DNA from: Streptomyces fagopyri
GTDB lineage: Bacteria; Actinomycetota; Actinomycetes; Streptomycetales; Streptomycetaceae
Assembly (NCBI RefSeq): GCF_009498275.1
Contig: NZ_CP045643.1
Location: 4,464,001 to 4,528,000, forward strand
DNA length: 64,000 nucleotides
Direction of reading: 5' to 3'
Shown here: piece by piece, positions 1 through 9,447 of the stretch
Numbering within the stretch: position 1 is the stretch's first letter
How the letters are laid out: the number at the start of each line of letters is the position of its first letter
Program-made: the position numbers and the translations under genes
The notes under the pieces: model-generated
Database searches by the model: none
Told to the model about the DNA's origin: nothing
What the model saw: the letters and a program-made list of their open reading frames with translations, nothing else

Positions 1-161
1 ACTGAGCACCGAGCAGCACAAGTGCGGGCACAGGCGTACACCCCTTCCGGGCGGGGCATGTCCAAGGTCGGGGACGTACGCGGCTGATTCATTGCACGGC
101 TGCGTACGCCGGCGACCTCCTTTGGCCGCGACCGTCGGACCGGATGCCCCGGAATAGACGA

Positions 162-189
162 AGCCCCTGGCGCAATAGCGCAAGGGGCT
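162..189. terminator. Hairpin terminator before the first gene
   Basis: A 12-bp stem with one G:T-type mismatch (AGCCCCTGGCGC / GCGCAAGGGGCT) closes on the loop AATA and is followed by CTT. It lies 33 nt before the first start codon, so it most likely ends transcription of a gene left of the window. Confidence 0.6.
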
Positions 190-222
190 CTTGCACAAAG
201 ATGCTACCCGAGGAAGCGAGGC

Positions 223-1125
223 ATGACCGAGGTGGCGGCTTCCGACCAGCTTCTGGTGGTCATCGACCCGGTCGCCCGTCGCCATGACGGTGAGTCGGTA
301 CGGATCGCAAAAGACGTGCTCAGCGCGGGTGCGGCCACGAAAGTGTGCCTCCCGGAAGGACCGGAGGAATTCGCCCGGGCGCTGGCCCGCAGAGGGGCCC
401 GGAGGCCGGTCGTCGTGGGCGACGACCGGACACTGCTGCACGCCGTGTCCCTTTTGCACCGACAACGGGATCTGGCCGTGTGCGGGTTGGCGCTGGTGCC
501 CGTCGGCGGATCGCTCTCCCTGGCGCGGGCCCTCGGAGTGCCCACGGGAGCGGTGGCCGCGGCACGGGCCGTGCTCGACGGGGTCGAGCGGCGGCTGGAT
601 CTCCTGGTCGACGACAGTGACGGGGTCGTACTGGGGGCGCTGCGGATACCGCCGGCCGGTTCACCGGTGCCGGTCCCCGACGGTGCGGAGGAGATGGGGG
701 CCGACGTCCCCGGGGCGCATCCGTGGCTGCGCACCTGTCAGTCGCTGGTCCGTACGCTCGCGGCGCGGCCCGCGGGAGTGGCGCCGGGGCGGACGAGGGC
801 GCGGACCTGGGGACGGGTGGTGTCCCTGCCCGCGGGGCCGGGACCCTCGCGGCTGCGGGTCGAGGTCGACGGGATCACGCTGGTCGATCTGGACCAGCCG
901 GTGGAGACGGTGTCCGTGATACCGGGTGTCTCCGGGGGCGCGGAGGTGGAGGTGCGGCCGGTCTCCGTGGGCGCGCAGGCCGCGCCGCTGCGGATGGTGG
1001 GGCAGCGGGTCACCGTGTCCGGGGCGGACTTCAGGTACCGGGCGGACTCGGTGGTCTCGGGGCCGGTGCGCACGCGGACGTGGACGGTGCGGGAGGGCGG
1101 GTGGGGGCTGACCCTCCCGGGCTGA
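223..1125 (+). CDS. Diacylglycerol kinase-like (lipid kinase family) protein, motif degenerate
   Basis: The 300-residue protein has the layout of the DagK/YegS/sphingosine kinase family: an N-terminal nucleotide-binding lobe and a C-terminal beta-rich lobe that binds the lipid head. The nucleotide loop that is normally GGDGT reads GDDRT at residues 66-70, and the second loop, normally GTGND, reads GGSLS near residues 95-99. The family assignment therefore rests on overall pattern, and kinase activity is doubtful. The start is supported by a GGAAGCGAGG stretch just upstream. It is followed by repeats and a convergent GbsR-type gene, so it is probably transcribed alone. No membrane segment is visible. 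Confidence 0.7.
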   Translation: MTEVAASDQLLVVIDPVARRHDGESVRIAKDVLSAGAATKVCLPEGPEEFARALARRGARRPVVVGDDRTLLHAVSLLHRQRDLAVCGLALVPVGGSLSLARALGVPTGAVAAARAVLDGVERRLDLLVDDSDGVVLGALRIPPAGSPVPVPDGAEEMGADVPGAHPWLRTCQSLVRTLAARPAGVAPGRTRARTWGRVVSLPAGPGPSRLRVEVDGITLVDLDQPVETVSVIPGVSGGAEVEVRPVSVGAQAAPLRMVGQRVTVSGADFRYRADSVVSGPVRTRTWTVREGGWGLTLPG

Positions 1126-1134
1126 ACGGACTCG

Positions 1135-1184
1135 CCACGCCACCCGTCGCCGCTCCTCGCCACGCCATCCGTCGCCGCTCCTCG
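1135..1184. repeat. Two tandem 25-bp repeats in a 3' spacer
   Basis: Two 25-bp copies differing at one base (starting CCACGCCA and ending CGCTCCTCG) sit side by side. Shortened pieces (CGCTCCTCGCC) continue to about 1220 and CGTCGCCGTCAGC units to about 1260. The block fills the convergent spacer between the lipid-kinase-like gene and the GbsR-type gene. Confidence 0.75.
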
Positions 1185-1257
1185 CCGCTCCTCGCCGCGC
1201 CGCTCCTCGCCGCGTCGCCCGGCCTCCACCGGCCGTCGCCGTCAGCCGCCGTCGCCG

Positions 1258-1761
1258 TCAGCCGCCGTCAGCGCCGAACAGCTTCTCCCGGTGGGTGCGC
1301 CAGCGTTCCATCATCCCGGCGATCTCGCCGTCGATGAACTCGAAGAAGGCGAGGGTCTCGGAGAGCCGGCGTCCGGCGGGGGTGCGCGGGCCGAGGCTGT
1401 CGACGCCCGCGCGCAGGGCCAGCTCCCAGCGCTTGAGCACGGCGTCGCGGCTGGTCAGCGCCTCGTACCACTGGTCGCTGTGCACGCGGTAGCGCTCGCG
1501 CCGGGAGCCGGGGTCCCGCTCGCGCGAGACCATGTGCTGCTGCGCGAGATAGCGCACCGCCCCGGAGACGGCGGCCGGACTGACCTGGAGCCGTTCGCCG
1601 AGTTCGGCGGAGGTCATGGCACCGGAGTCGGAGGCGAGCAGCGCCGCGAAGACCCGGGCGGGCATCCGCTGCATCCCGGCCTCGACGAGCTGCGCCGCGA
1701 AGCCCTCGACGAACTGCGAGACCGCCTCCGGATCCCGCTCCGCCGCACTCGGTCGGTCCAT
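1258..1761 (-). CDS. GbsR/MarR-family transcriptional regulator
   Basis: This 167-residue cytosolic regulator has a winged-helix region at about residues 35-95 (MTSAELGERLQVSPAAVSGA is the recognition part), an RRERYR beta-wing, and a C-terminal helical dimerisation region. GbsR-like proteins of this size are common beside drug or ABC exporters. The gene is divergent from the ABC transporter pair that starts at 1865, and the 103-bp gap would hold both promoters and an operator. I infer that it represses or senses a ligand for that transporter; the ligand cannot be read from the sequence. Confidence 0.85.
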   Translation of the reverse strand: MDRPSAAERDPEAVSQFVEGFAAQLVEAGMQRMPARVFAALLASDSGAMTSAELGERLQVSPAAVSGAVRYLAQQHMVSRERDPGSRRERYRVHSDQWYEALTSRDAVLKRWELALRAGVDSLGPRTPAGRRLSETLAFFEFIDGEIAGMMERWRTHREKLFGADGG

Positions 1762-1864
1762 CTGCCGATCATCTCCCCTGCTCGCGCACCACCACCGAGT
1801 CTATCCGGAGTTCATACGTTTCCTTAACTTCACAAATTTCTGAAAGACGCGTACGTTCTGAACC
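1762..1864. promoter_or_regulatory. Divergent promoter region, GbsR-type regulator / ABC exporter
   Basis: The middle of this gap (about 1800-1850) is clearly lower in GC than its surroundings, with TTAACTTCACAAATTTCTG. That is where the exporter promoter and the regulator's operator are expected. No perfect long palindrome is present. Confidence 0.45.
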
Positions 1865-2782
1865 ATGACGACGGCACACCTCGCCCTGGAGGTCTCCGGA
1901 CTGCACAAGTCGTTCGGCGAGACGCACGCGCTGGACGGTCTCGACCTGCACGTCGAGGCCGGCGAGGTGCACGGCTTCCTCGGCCCGAACGGCTCCGGGA
2001 AGTCCACCACCATCCGGGTCCTGCTCGGCCTGCTGCGGGCCGACGCGGGCACCGTGCGCCTGCTGGACGGGGACCCCTGGAAGGACGCGGTGGAGCTGCA
2101 CCGGCGGGTCGCCTACGTCCCCGGCGACGTCACGCTGTGGCGGAACCTGTCCGGCGGTGAGGTCATCGACCTGTACGGGCGGCTGCGCGGCGGCCTCGAC
2201 CGGGGACGGCGCGCGGAGCTGACCGAACGGTTCGAGCTCGACCCGACGAAGAAGGGCCGCACCTACTCGAAGGGCAACCGCCAGAAGGTCGCCCTCGTCG
2301 CCGCCTTCGCCTCGGACGTCGACCTGCTGATCCTCGACGAGCCCACCTCCGGGCTCGATCCGCTGATGGAGGAGGTCTTCCAGCGGTGCGTCGAGGAGGA
2401 GCGCGACCGGGGCCGCACGATCCTGTTGTCGAGTCACATCCTCAGCGAGGTGGAGGAGCTCTGCGACCGGGTCAGCATCATCCGCAGGGGCCGCACCGTC
2501 GAGAGCGGCACACTCGCCGAACTGCGCCACCTCACCCGTACCAGCGTCACCGCCGAACTCGCGGGCCCGCCGGGCACCCTGGCGTCGCTGCCCGGGGTGC
2601 ACGACGTCGACGTACAGGGCACCCGGGTGCGGCTCCAGGTCGACACGGACAAGCTGAACGCCGTACTGCGCTCGCTCACCGACTCCGGCGTACGGTCCCT
2701 CGCCGCCACCCCGCCGACCCTGGAGGCGCTGTTCCTGCGGCACTACCAGGAGGACGCGCCCGCGGAGGCGACGGCCCGATGA
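1865..2782 (+). CDS. ABC transporter ATP-binding protein
   Basis: The 305-residue ATPase drives a membrane exporter. Walker A is GPNGSGKST at residues 40-48, Walker B is [12 protein letters not shown] at about 154-165, and the H-loop is [10 protein letters not shown]. The signature segment is YSKGNRQKV (134-142) instead of LSGGQ, as is usual in the multidrug/antibiotic exporter type with a C-terminal extension. The last 80 residues are a domain rather than spacer. Its stop overlaps the permease start in an ATGA, so the two are translationally coupled. It is divergent from a GbsR-type regulator, which suggests substrate-induced expression. The substrate is unknown. Confidence 0.93.
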   Translation: MTTAHLALEVSGLHKSFGETHALDGLDLHVEAGEVHGFLGPNGSGKSTTIRVLLGLLRADAGTVRLLDGDPWKDAVELHRRVAYVPGDVTLWRNLSGGEVIDLYGRLRGGLDRGRRAELTERFELDPTKKGRTYSKGNRQKVALVAAFASDVDLLILDEPTSGLDPLMEEVFQRCVEEERDRGRTILLSSHILSEVEELCDRVSIIRRGRTVESGTLAELRHLTRTSVTAELAGPPGTLASLPGVHDVDVQGTRVRLQVDTDKLNAVLRSLTDSGVRSLAATPPTLEALFLRHYQEDAPAEATAR

Positions 2783-4464
2783 CCGCCACGAACACCGCGA
2801 AATCCGCGAACACCACGGCCACCACGGCCACGGCGAACACCACGGGCGACCGGCATCCCGCGCCCGGCGCGGCCTTCGCGGTACGGGCCGGAGGCGCCCG
2901 GCAACTGGCCGGGACCGGGGCTCTCCTGAGGTTCGCACTGCGCCGCGACCGCGTGCTGACGCCGCTCTGGACGGCTGTGACCGCGCTGATGATCCTCTCC
3001 GTGCCGAACACGCTGAAGACGGTGTACGGCACCGCGCCCGAACGCGCCGCTCTGGCGCGGCAGATGCTCACCAACAGCTCGCTGCGCGCCACGTACGGGC
3101 CGGTGTTCAGCGACTCCCTCGGCGGCCTCACCGCCTGGCGCGTGGGCGGCTACGCCGGTCTGTTCGCCGGGATCATGAGCCTGCTCGTCGTCGTCCGGCA
3201 CACCCGTGACGAGGAGGAGAGCGGACGCCAGGAACTCCTCTCGTCCGCGATGGTGGGACGGCGCGCCCCGCTGACGGCGGCGCTGCTGGCGGCCCTGGTC
3301 GCGAACGGCGCGCTCGCCGTCCTCATCGCGGGCGCCCTGGCCGGCCAGGGCGCCGCCGGCGCCCTGGCGCTGGGCCTCGGCGTCGGGGGCACCGGCATGG
3401 TCTTCGCCACGGCGGCGGCGATCGTCGCCCAGTTCACGCAGAGCGCGCGGCTGGCGAAGGGGCTGACGGGCGGCGTGCTGGGCGCGGCGTTCGTCCTGCG
3501 GGCGGCCGGTGACTCCGCGGTGGACGACGGCTCGTCCCCGCTGACGTGGGCGTCGCCGCTGGGCTGGCTGGAGAACGAGCGGCCGTTCGCGGACGAGCGG
3601 TGGTGGGTGCCGCTCCTGTTCGCCGTGGCCGTCGCCCTTCAGGGCGCGCTCGCCTACGCACTCGCCGGCCGGCGTGACGTCGGCATGAGTTTCCTGCCGA
3701 CACGGCCGGGTCCGGCCTCGGGACGGCTCGGCACGGCCTGGGCGCTGGCCTGGCGGTTGCAGCGCGGCGGCGTGCTCGGCTGGAGCCTCGGCTTCCTCGC
3801 CGCCGGGGCCGCGTTCGGCGGGATCACCAGGGGCGCGTCCGGTCTGGTCGGCGACAACGCCAGGACCCGCGAGATCATCGAGCGGATGGGCGGGCGGTCC
3901 GGGATCACGGACGCGTTCCTCGCCACGATGACGGGCATGCTCGGAATGGTCGCCGCGCTGTACATCGTCTCCTCCGTGCTGCGGCTGCACGGCGAGGAGA
4001 CCTCCCAGCGGGCCGAACCGATCCTGGCGAACGCGGTGGGGCGGCTGCGCTGGGCGGCCGGACACCTGGTCGTCGCCTTCGGCGGAGCGGCCCTGATCAT
4101 GCTGCTGGGCGGAGCCGGTCTCGGGCTCGGATACGGCCACCGGGCGGGGGCCGTACTCGGTGCCTGCCTCCTCCAGATCCCCGCGGTCTGGACGCTGGGC
4201 GGGCTGGCGGTCCTCCTGTACGGGGTCTCCGCCCGCGCGGCGCCCGGCGCCTGGGGCGCGGCGGGCCTCGTTCTCCTGCTGGGCTGGATCGGGCCCGCCC
4301 TGGACGTCCCCCGGGTGCTCATGGACCTCTCGCCGTACGCTCATCTCCCCAAGCTGCCGGGCGGGGAGATGACCTGGACACCGGTGCTGGTCCTGACCGC
4401 CGTCGCGGTGGGCCTGACCGGCGCCGGGCTGACGGCGCTGCGCCGACGGGACCTGAGCGCCTGA
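2779..4464 (+). CDS. ABC transporter permease (exporter type)
   Basis: This 561-residue integral membrane protein begins at the ATG that overlaps the ATPase stop (ATGA). An N-terminal Thr/Ala-rich stretch is followed by about 12 hydrophobic segments arranged as two related six-segment halves. That is the organisation of the large single-gene permeases that partner drug-exporter ATPases of the type encoded just upstream. The charged segment [13 protein letters not shown] after the second membrane helix is a typical coupling-loop sequence of this family and recurs in altered form in the second half ([13 protein letters not shown]). It most likely exports a hydrophobic compound. Confidence 0.88.
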   Translation: MTATNTAKSANTTATTATANTTGDRHPAPGAAFAVRAGGARQLAGTGALLRFALRRDRVLTPLWTAVTALMILSVPNTLKTVYGTAPERAALARQMLTNSSLRATYGPVFSDSLGGLTAWRVGGYAGLFAGIMSLLVVVRHTRDEEESGRQELLSSAMVGRRAPLTAALLAALVANGALAVLIAGALAGQGAAGALALGLGVGGTGMVFATAAAIVAQFTQSARLAKGLTGGVLGAAFVLRAAGDSAVDDGSSPLTWASPLGWLENERPFADERWWVPLLFAVAVALQGALAYALAGRRDVGMSFLPTRPGPASGRLGTAWALAWRLQRGGVLGWSLGFLAAGAAFGGITRGASGLVGDNARTREIIERMGGRSGITDAFLATMTGMLGMVAALYIVSSVLRLHGEETSQRAEPILANAVGRLRWAAGHLVVAFGGAALIMLLGGAGLGLGYGHRAGAVLGACLLQIPAVWTLGGLAVLLYGVSARAAPGAWGAAGLVLLLGWIGPALDVPRVLMDLSPYAHLPKLPGGEMTWTPVLVLTAVAVGLTGAGLTALRRRDLSA

Positions 4465-4759
4465 CACCGCACGCCCGCGGTCACCCGACGGCACGGGCGC
4501 GGACGCCGGTGAGGCGGCGCCGGGAACCCCGGGCCGCCCCGCCGCGCCCCTGCCGCTCGGGCGAGAACGCCTGAGAGCCCGCGGCGGTCCGGCCGCCGAC
4601 GCGGGCGCGGGCCTCGCGCTCCGGACCGCCGGGGCCCGCGGCCGGTCGGGGCGGTTCGAGCGGGGGCCCGACCGGGGTCCGCTCTCCGCGGAACCGCCCC
4701 CGCTGGTCCCGGCGGTCCGGAGCGCGCGGCCCTGTCACCGTGGGCGCTCGGCCGGCGGG

Positions 4760-5980
4760 TCAGAGGGCGACGCTGAGCCCCTCGAGTCCCCGGATCACGA
4801 AGTTCGGCTTGCGCTCCGGTTCCGCCGCGAGCCGCAGTGTCGGGGCCAGTTCGAGCAACGCGCCCAGCGACGCCGCCAGTTCGATCCGGGCCAGCGGCGC
4901 GCCGATGCAGTAGTGGATGCCCGCGCTGAAGGAGATGTGCGGGTTGTCGGTGCGGGAGAGGTCCAGTTCCCCGGGGTCGGTGAAGACCGCCGGGTCGTGG
5001 TTGGCGGAGCCGAAGAGCAGCGCGATCTCCGCGCCGCGCGGGATCGTCGTACCGTCGATCTCGATGTCGTCCAGCACCCAGCGCTCGAACATCTGGAGCG
5101 GGGTGTCGTAGCGCATCAGCTCCTCCACCGCCGTGGGGACCAGCGAGCGGTCCGCGCGCAGGGCGGCCAGCCGGTCGGGGTGGCGGAAGAGCGTCCACCA
5201 GCCGTTCACCGTGGCGTTGACCGTCGCCTCGTGCCCCGCGTTCAGCAGCAGCACGCATGTGGAGATCATCTCCTGCTCGGTGAGCCGGTCGCCCTCGTCG
5301 TACGCGGCGATGAGGCCCGAGATCAGGTCGTCGCCCGGCTCCTTGCGGCGGGCCTCGATCAGCTCCCGCAGATACTCCGTGAACTCGACCGACGCCCGCA
5401 CCGCCCTGGCCGCCGTCTCCCGCGACGGGTTCAGCTCGTACATCCCGCAGATGTCCGCCGACCACGGCCGCAGCGGCGCCCGGTCGGACTCCGGGATGCC
5501 CAGCATCTCGGCGATCACGGCGACCGGGAGCGGCTCGGCCACATCGGTGAGCAGATCGCCGCCGCCCGCCGCGACCAGACCGGCGACCAGCTCGCCGGCC
5601 AGCCGCCGCACGTACGGTCCCAGCCGCTCGACCGTGCGCGGGGTGAACGCCTTGGAGACGAGCCGGCGGATCCTGGTGTGGTCCGGCGGCTCCAGGTCGA
5701 GCATCCCGTGGTCGTTGAGGACGTGGAACGGCTCGTGCTCGGGCGGGGGCGCCGTCCGCCCGAAGTCCTCGTGCGTGAAACGGTGCCGGTACGTCCGGCC
5801 GAGGCGCCGGTCCCGCAGCAACGCCGACACGTCCGCGTGGTGCGGGACCAGCCACTGGTCGGTCGGCTCGTAGTAGTGGACCCGACCGCGCTCGCGCAGT
5901 TCCGCGTACGCGGGGTACGGGTCCGCCACGAACGCCGGGTCCCAGGGGTCGAACGTCCCGGGAGTCTCCAAAGCTGCCAT
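4760..5980 (-). CDS. Cytochrome P450
   Basis: This soluble 406-residue bacterial class I P450 activates O2 to oxidise a small molecule, using ferredoxin partners that are not in the window. The I-helix oxygen-binding motif AGHEAT is at residues 248-253, the ExxR pair is E287/R290, and the heme loop FSAGIHYCIG has the thiolate Cys358. The length is normal. It lies 102 bp downstream of the response regulator on the same strand, so co-transcription with the two-component pair is possible. No biosynthetic neighbours point to a substrate. Confidence 0.95.
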   Translation of the reverse strand: MAALETPGTFDPWDPAFVADPYPAYAELRERGRVHYYEPTDQWLVPHHADVSALLRDRRLGRTYRHRFTHEDFGRTAPPPEHEPFHVLNDHGMLDLEPPDHTRIRRLVSKAFTPRTVERLGPYVRRLAGELVAGLVAAGGGDLLTDVAEPLPVAVIAEMLGIPESDRAPLRPWSADICGMYELNPSRETAARAVRASVEFTEYLRELIEARRKEPGDDLISGLIAAYDEGDRLTEQEMISTCVLLLNAGHEATVNATVNGWWTLFRHPDRLAALRADRSLVPTAVEELMRYDTPLQMFERWVLDDIEIDGTTIPRGAEIALLFGSANHDPAVFTDPGELDLSRTDNPHISFSAGIHYCIGAPLARIELAASLGALLELAPTLRLAAEPERKPNFVIRGLEGLSVAL

Positions 5981-6082
5981 GACCGGACGCTAGCCCGCCG
6001 CACCCCCCTCTGAACAGGGGCGTCTCGGCGGACGGTCCCCCGTGCCGTCCGCCCCGGCCGCCCCGCCCCGGGACCCGGCGGG

Positions 6083-6814
6083 TCACCTGGGCGTGATCAG
6101 CCGCGCCTCGTAGGCGAAGACCGCCGCCTGGGTGCGGTCCCGCAGCCCCAGCTTCACCAGGATGCGGCTCACATGGGTCTTGATCGTGGACTCCGCGACG
6201 AACAGCCGCGAGGCGATCTCCGCGTTCGACAGACCCTGCGCGATCAGGACCAGCACCTCCGTCTCGCGCTCGGTCAGGTCGCCGTAGGCCGCCTGCGCCG
6301 TGGCCGACAGCCGTGGGGCGTCGGCGAGCTTGGAGAACTCGGTGATCAGCCGCTTGGTGACCGAGGGCGCGAGCAGCGCCTCGCCCGCCGCGACCACCCG
6401 CACCCCGTCGGCGAGCTGGCGCGCGGAGGCGTCCTTGAGCAGAAAGCCGGAGGCTCCCGCGCGCAGCGCCTGGTACACGTACTCGTCCAGGTCGAAGGTG
6501 GTGAGCACCAGTACCTTCGCGGTGCTGTCCGCCGCGACGATCTCCCGGGTCGCCTCGATGCCGTTCAGCTCCGGCATGCGGATGTCCATCAGCACGACGT
6601 CCGGGCCGAGTTCACGCACCCGCTCGACCGCGTCCCGGCCGTTGACCGCCTCGCCGACCACCTCGATGTCCGGCATCGCGCCGAGCAGCACGGAGAACCC
6701 CTCGCGGACCATCACCTGGTCGTCGGCGATCAGCACACGGATGGCGCCGCCCGCCGTCCCGGGCACCGCCCCGCCGGTCGTGCGGTCCGGTGTCCCGCCC
6801 GTCCCGCCCGTCAT
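6083..6814 (-). CDS. NarL/FixJ-type response regulator
   Basis: The 243-residue DNA-binding regulator is phosphorylated by the kinase encoded just upstream. The receiver domain spans about 25-145, with acidic pocket D31/D32, phospho-acceptor D77 in VVLMDIRMP and K127. A LuxR-type helix-turn-helix fills about 175-235 (LTERETEVLVLIAQGLSNAEIA onward). About 24 Gly/Thr-rich residues precede the receiver, so a later start is possible. Its ATG overlaps the kinase stop (ATGA), which is typical of a coupled pair. Targets are unknown; the P450 behind it and the kinase's own promoter are candidates. Confidence 0.93.
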   Translation of the reverse strand: MTGGTGGTPDRTTGGAVPGTAGGAIRVLIADDQVMVREGFSVLLGAMPDIEVVGEAVNGRDAVERVRELGPDVVLMDIRMPELNGIEATREIVAADSTAKVLVLTTFDLDEYVYQALRAGASGFLLKDASARQLADGVRVVAAGEALLAPSVTKRLITEFSKLADAPRLSATAQAAYGDLTERETEVLVLIAQGLSNAEIASRLFVAESTIKTHVSRILVKLGLRDRTQAAVFAYEARLITPR

Positions 6815-8154
6815 CCGGACTCCTCCGCCACGGGCACCGGCAGGAACACCGTCACCTCGTATCCCCCGTCGTCCGTCTCGCCCGTCGTCATCTCGCCGTC
6901 CAGCATCGTGACGCGCTCCCGCATGCCGGTGATGCCGTGGCCCGCGCCGTGCGTGGACTTCACCAGGTTCGTGGCCGGCGCGGGGCCGTTGACTATCCGC
7001 AGGCCGAGCCCGCCCAGGACGTAGCCGATCTCGACGCGGGCCGTGGCACCGGGCGCGTGCCGCAGCGCGTTGCTCAGCGCCTCCTGGACGATGCGGTACG
7101 CCGACAGCTCGACGCCCTGCGGGAGTTCGCGCACCGCGCCGGTGACCACCTTCTCCACGCTCAGGCCCGCGTCCCGCACGTTGGCGAGCAGCGCCTCCAG
7201 GTCGGCGAGGGTGGGCTGCGGGGCGTCCGGCGCCTCGTAGTCCTCGGCCCGTACGACACCGAGGACCCGGCGCAGCTCGGTCAGCGCCGCCACCGCGTTC
7301 TCCCGGATCGTGACGAAGGCCTGCTCCAGCTCGGGCGGCGGATTCTCCACCCGGTAGGGCGCCGCCTCCGCCTGAATGGCGACCACCGACATGTGGTGGG
7401 CCACCACGTCGTGCAGCTCGCGCGCGATCGTCGTGCGCTCCTCCAGCAGGGTGCGCTTGGAACGCTCGTGGGCCGTCACGGACTGCTGGGCGGTCACCTC
7501 CCGCTCCGCCGCGCGGCGGATGTGCAGGACGGTGACGACGAGGAGGGCCAGGGCGGCGAGGAACAGCAGGGGCACCGAGTCGGTCTCGTAGTGCCCGGCG
7601 CCGAAGAGGGTCTCGGCCGCCATCCCGTACAGCGCGGTCAGCACCCACATCCAGGCCGCGGTGCGCGGCCGTGTCCGCAGCGCCACCACCGTCAGCACCA
7701 CCAGGTGGCAGAGGAAGGCGCCCGGCGGCCAGGGCCAGTCGCCCCAGCTGTGGCTGAACACGGCCGCGAACGGTGTCGCCGCGAGCGAGAACCAGAAGGC
7801 ACCCACCGGCCGGACGAGCGTCAGCAGGACCGGGAGCAGCACCAGGAAGCCCGGCACCAGACTCCGGGTCGCGGGGCCGCCGTCCTCCGAGGTGCTCGCG
7901 ACGGCCATCGCGAACAGTCCGCACCCGACGGTGACGGCGTGCGGAGCCCAGGCCGCGTACACCCTGACGCCCTCGGGGAGACGTCGGGTGAGCGGACCGT
8001 CCACCCGCATGCGCGGGAGCGGCCGGTAGGCGAAGGCATCGTGGAGCAGGTCCTGCCGCAGTCCGCGCAGGGCGTCCACGTCCAGCCGGATCTCCGGCCT
8101 GCGTGGTTTGGCCCCGCCCGGCGGCGTCAGCTGCGTCTGGGTCGTCTCGGTCAC
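6811..8154 (-). CDS. Sensor histidine kinase (HisKA_3 type)
   Basis: This 447-residue membrane kinase has a short basic N-terminus, then about five to six hydrophobic segments between residues 60 and 215. A dimerisation/phospho-acceptor segment carries His248 in ARELHDVVAHH, and a HATPase domain lies to the C-terminus (ALRHAPGATARVEI, GLRIVNG, GHGITGMRERV). This is the class that partners NarL-type regulators in actinobacteria. No large extracytoplasmic domain is present, so the signal is probably sensed in or near the membrane. The GTG start is followed by MTETTQTQ. Confidence 0.93.
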   Translation of the reverse strand: MTETTQTQLTPPGGAKPRRPEIRLDVDALRGLRQDLLHDAFAYRPLPRMRVDGPLTRRLPEGVRVYAAWAPHAVTVGCGLFAMAVASTSEDGGPATRSLVPGFLVLLPVLLTLVRPVGAFWFSLAATPFAAVFSHSWGDWPWPPGAFLCHLVVLTVVALRTRPRTAAWMWVLTALYGMAAETLFGAGHYETDSVPLLFLAALALLVVTVLHIRRAAEREVTAQQSVTAHERSKRTLLEERTTIARELHDVVAHHMSVVAIQAEAAPYRVENPPPELEQAFVTIRENAVAALTELRRVLGVVRAEDYEAPDAPQPTLADLEALLANVRDAGLSVEKVVTGAVRELPQGVELSAYRIVQEALSNALRHAPGATARVEIGYVLGGLGLRIVNGPAPATNLVKSTHGAGHGITGMRERVTMLDGEMTTGETDDGGYEVTVFLPVPVAEESG

Positions 8155-8229
8155 GTTCGAAACGGTAGGCCGCCCGCCGGGTCGCCGTCGTCACCTGTGA
8201 GAAGGGTCCTGCCGGATCCGTCTCAGGTA

Positions 8230-8247
8230 CTACGGGCCGGCCCGTAG
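8230..8247. promoter_or_regulatory. Perfect 18-bp palindrome upstream of the kinase gene
   Basis: CTACGGGCCGGCCCGTAG is a perfect palindrome lying 75 bp before the kinase start. The position suits an operator, for example for autoregulation by the NarL-type regulator. A role as the 3' end signal for the formamidase gene is also possible. Confidence 0.4.
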
Positions 8248-8257
8248 AGGTGCGGGG

Positions 8258-8353
8258 CGAACCACGGGCGGGCCCGGCGGAGTGCCGGGCCGACCACGCG
8301 CGCACCCGGCGGAGAGCCGGCCGAACCACGGGCGGGGCCGAGGGGTGCCGGGC
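8258..8353. repeat. Three imperfect ~32-bp tandem repeats
   Basis: Three units start with CGAACCACGGGCGG, CGACCACGCGCGCA and CGAACCACGGGCGG and each end in a GCCGGGC-type string. They fill the spacer between the end of the formamidase gene and the palindrome upstream of the kinase gene. Confidence 0.7.
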
Positions 8354-8370
8354 GGTCGCGGCCGTCCCCG

Positions 8371-9264
8371 TCACCAGGCCAGTTGGGCGATCTCCTCGGC
8401 GACCACCGCGCACGCGTCCGCCGCCGGATCGATCAGCGGGAAGTGGCCGACGTCCTCCAGGAGCGTCAGACCGACCACCTCGCCGGCCCGTGCCGCGGCC
8501 TCCGCGTACGACTCGGCGACCGCCTGCGGCACGACCAGGTCGGTGCGGCCCTGTACGAGGGTCGTGGCGATGCCCGTGGGGAGCAGGTGGGCGGGGTCCG
8601 CGTAGGGCTGGCGTTCCGCGAACCTCGCCTCACCGCCCAGGAGTTGGCGGGCCGCCCCGGAGCACACGTCCAGTTTCTCGGCGACCTGGAAGTCGGCGAT
8701 CGGGGCGAGGGCCACGACGCCGCGCAGCGGGGCGGGGCGGTCCGTGCGCCAGGGGGCGTCGGCGGGCAGGACGTGCCGGGCGGCGGCCCACAGGGCGAGA
8801 TGGCCGCCGGCGGAGTGGCCGGTGACGACCGTGCGGTGGGGGTCCACCCCCGGCAGATGCGCGCTCACCAGCCGGGGCAGCGCGTCGAGCGCCGCCGCGA
8901 CGTCGTCGAAGGTGTCCGGCCAGCGGCCGGCCACCGGACTCTCGCCGCCCTGCGCGGGAAGCACCGTGCCCCTGCGGTACTCGACGTTGGCCACCGCGAA
9001 GCCGCGACGGGCCAGGAAGTCCGCGAACGGGGTGATGTGCCGGCGGTCGTACGGGGCGCGCCAGGCACCGCCGTGCAGGACGACGACCAGCGGGACGGGC
9101 AGCGCGGGGTCGGGATCGCGCGGGGCGTAGAAGTCGATCACCTGGTCGGGGTGGTCGCCGTACACGGCGGTGACGTCGGGGTCGACGGGCGAATGGGAGA
9201 AGGCCGACGCCTCCTCGGCGGCGTCCCGTGCTGCGGCGTCCCGTGCTGCGGCGTCGTCCGACAT
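8371..9264 (-). CDS. Alpha/beta hydrolase, probable kynurenine formamidase
   Basis: The protein has 297 residues. The oxyanion motif HGGAW is at 64-68, the nucleophile elbow GHSAGG at 149-154 (Ser151), and a C-terminal His in EDVGHFPLIDP completes the triad. This is the esterase/arylformamidase branch that hydrolyses N-formylkynurenine to kynurenine. The family alone does not prove the substrate. The inference comes from kynureninase and tryptophan 2,3-dioxygenase 1-3 kb away on the same strand, which leave exactly this step open. The N-terminus is a low-complexity Ala/Asp repeat from a 15-bp DNA duplication. A GAGAGG stretch precedes the ATG. Confidence 0.85.
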   Translation of the reverse strand: MSDDAAARDAAARDAAEEASAFSHSPVDPDVTAVYGDHPDQVIDFYAPRDPDPALPVPLVVVLHGGAWRAPYDRRHITPFADFLARRGFAVANVEYRRGTVLPAQGGESPVAGRWPDTFDDVAAALDALPRLVSAHLPGVDPHRTVVTGHSAGGHLALWAAARHVLPADAPWRTDRPAPLRGVVALAPIADFQVAEKLDVCSGAARQLLGGEARFAERQPYADPAHLLPTGIATTLVQGRTDLVVPQAVAESYAEAAARAGEVVGLTLLEDVGHFPLIDPAADACAVVAEEIAQLAW

Positions 9265-9447
9265 GCTCCAACCTCTCAGCGGTGAAACGGATTTGGCGGA
9301 CCGGGAGAGATATCGGCCGCTCGCGGGGACGGTATCAGGCCCGTGACGTGCGCCTACACCCGGATGTCACGCTCGGTGAGGGGCAAACGGTTCTGCTGTC
9401 TCGTTACGCTGGGCGGGTACAGGCAGCCGACCGTGAAGGAGTCCGTC

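Noticed and set aside
4465..4759. 85-residue minus-strand frame between the ABC permease and the P450 gene
   Set aside because: Arg/Gly/Pro-rich translation typical of non-coding high-GC sequence; the region is the convergent spacer.
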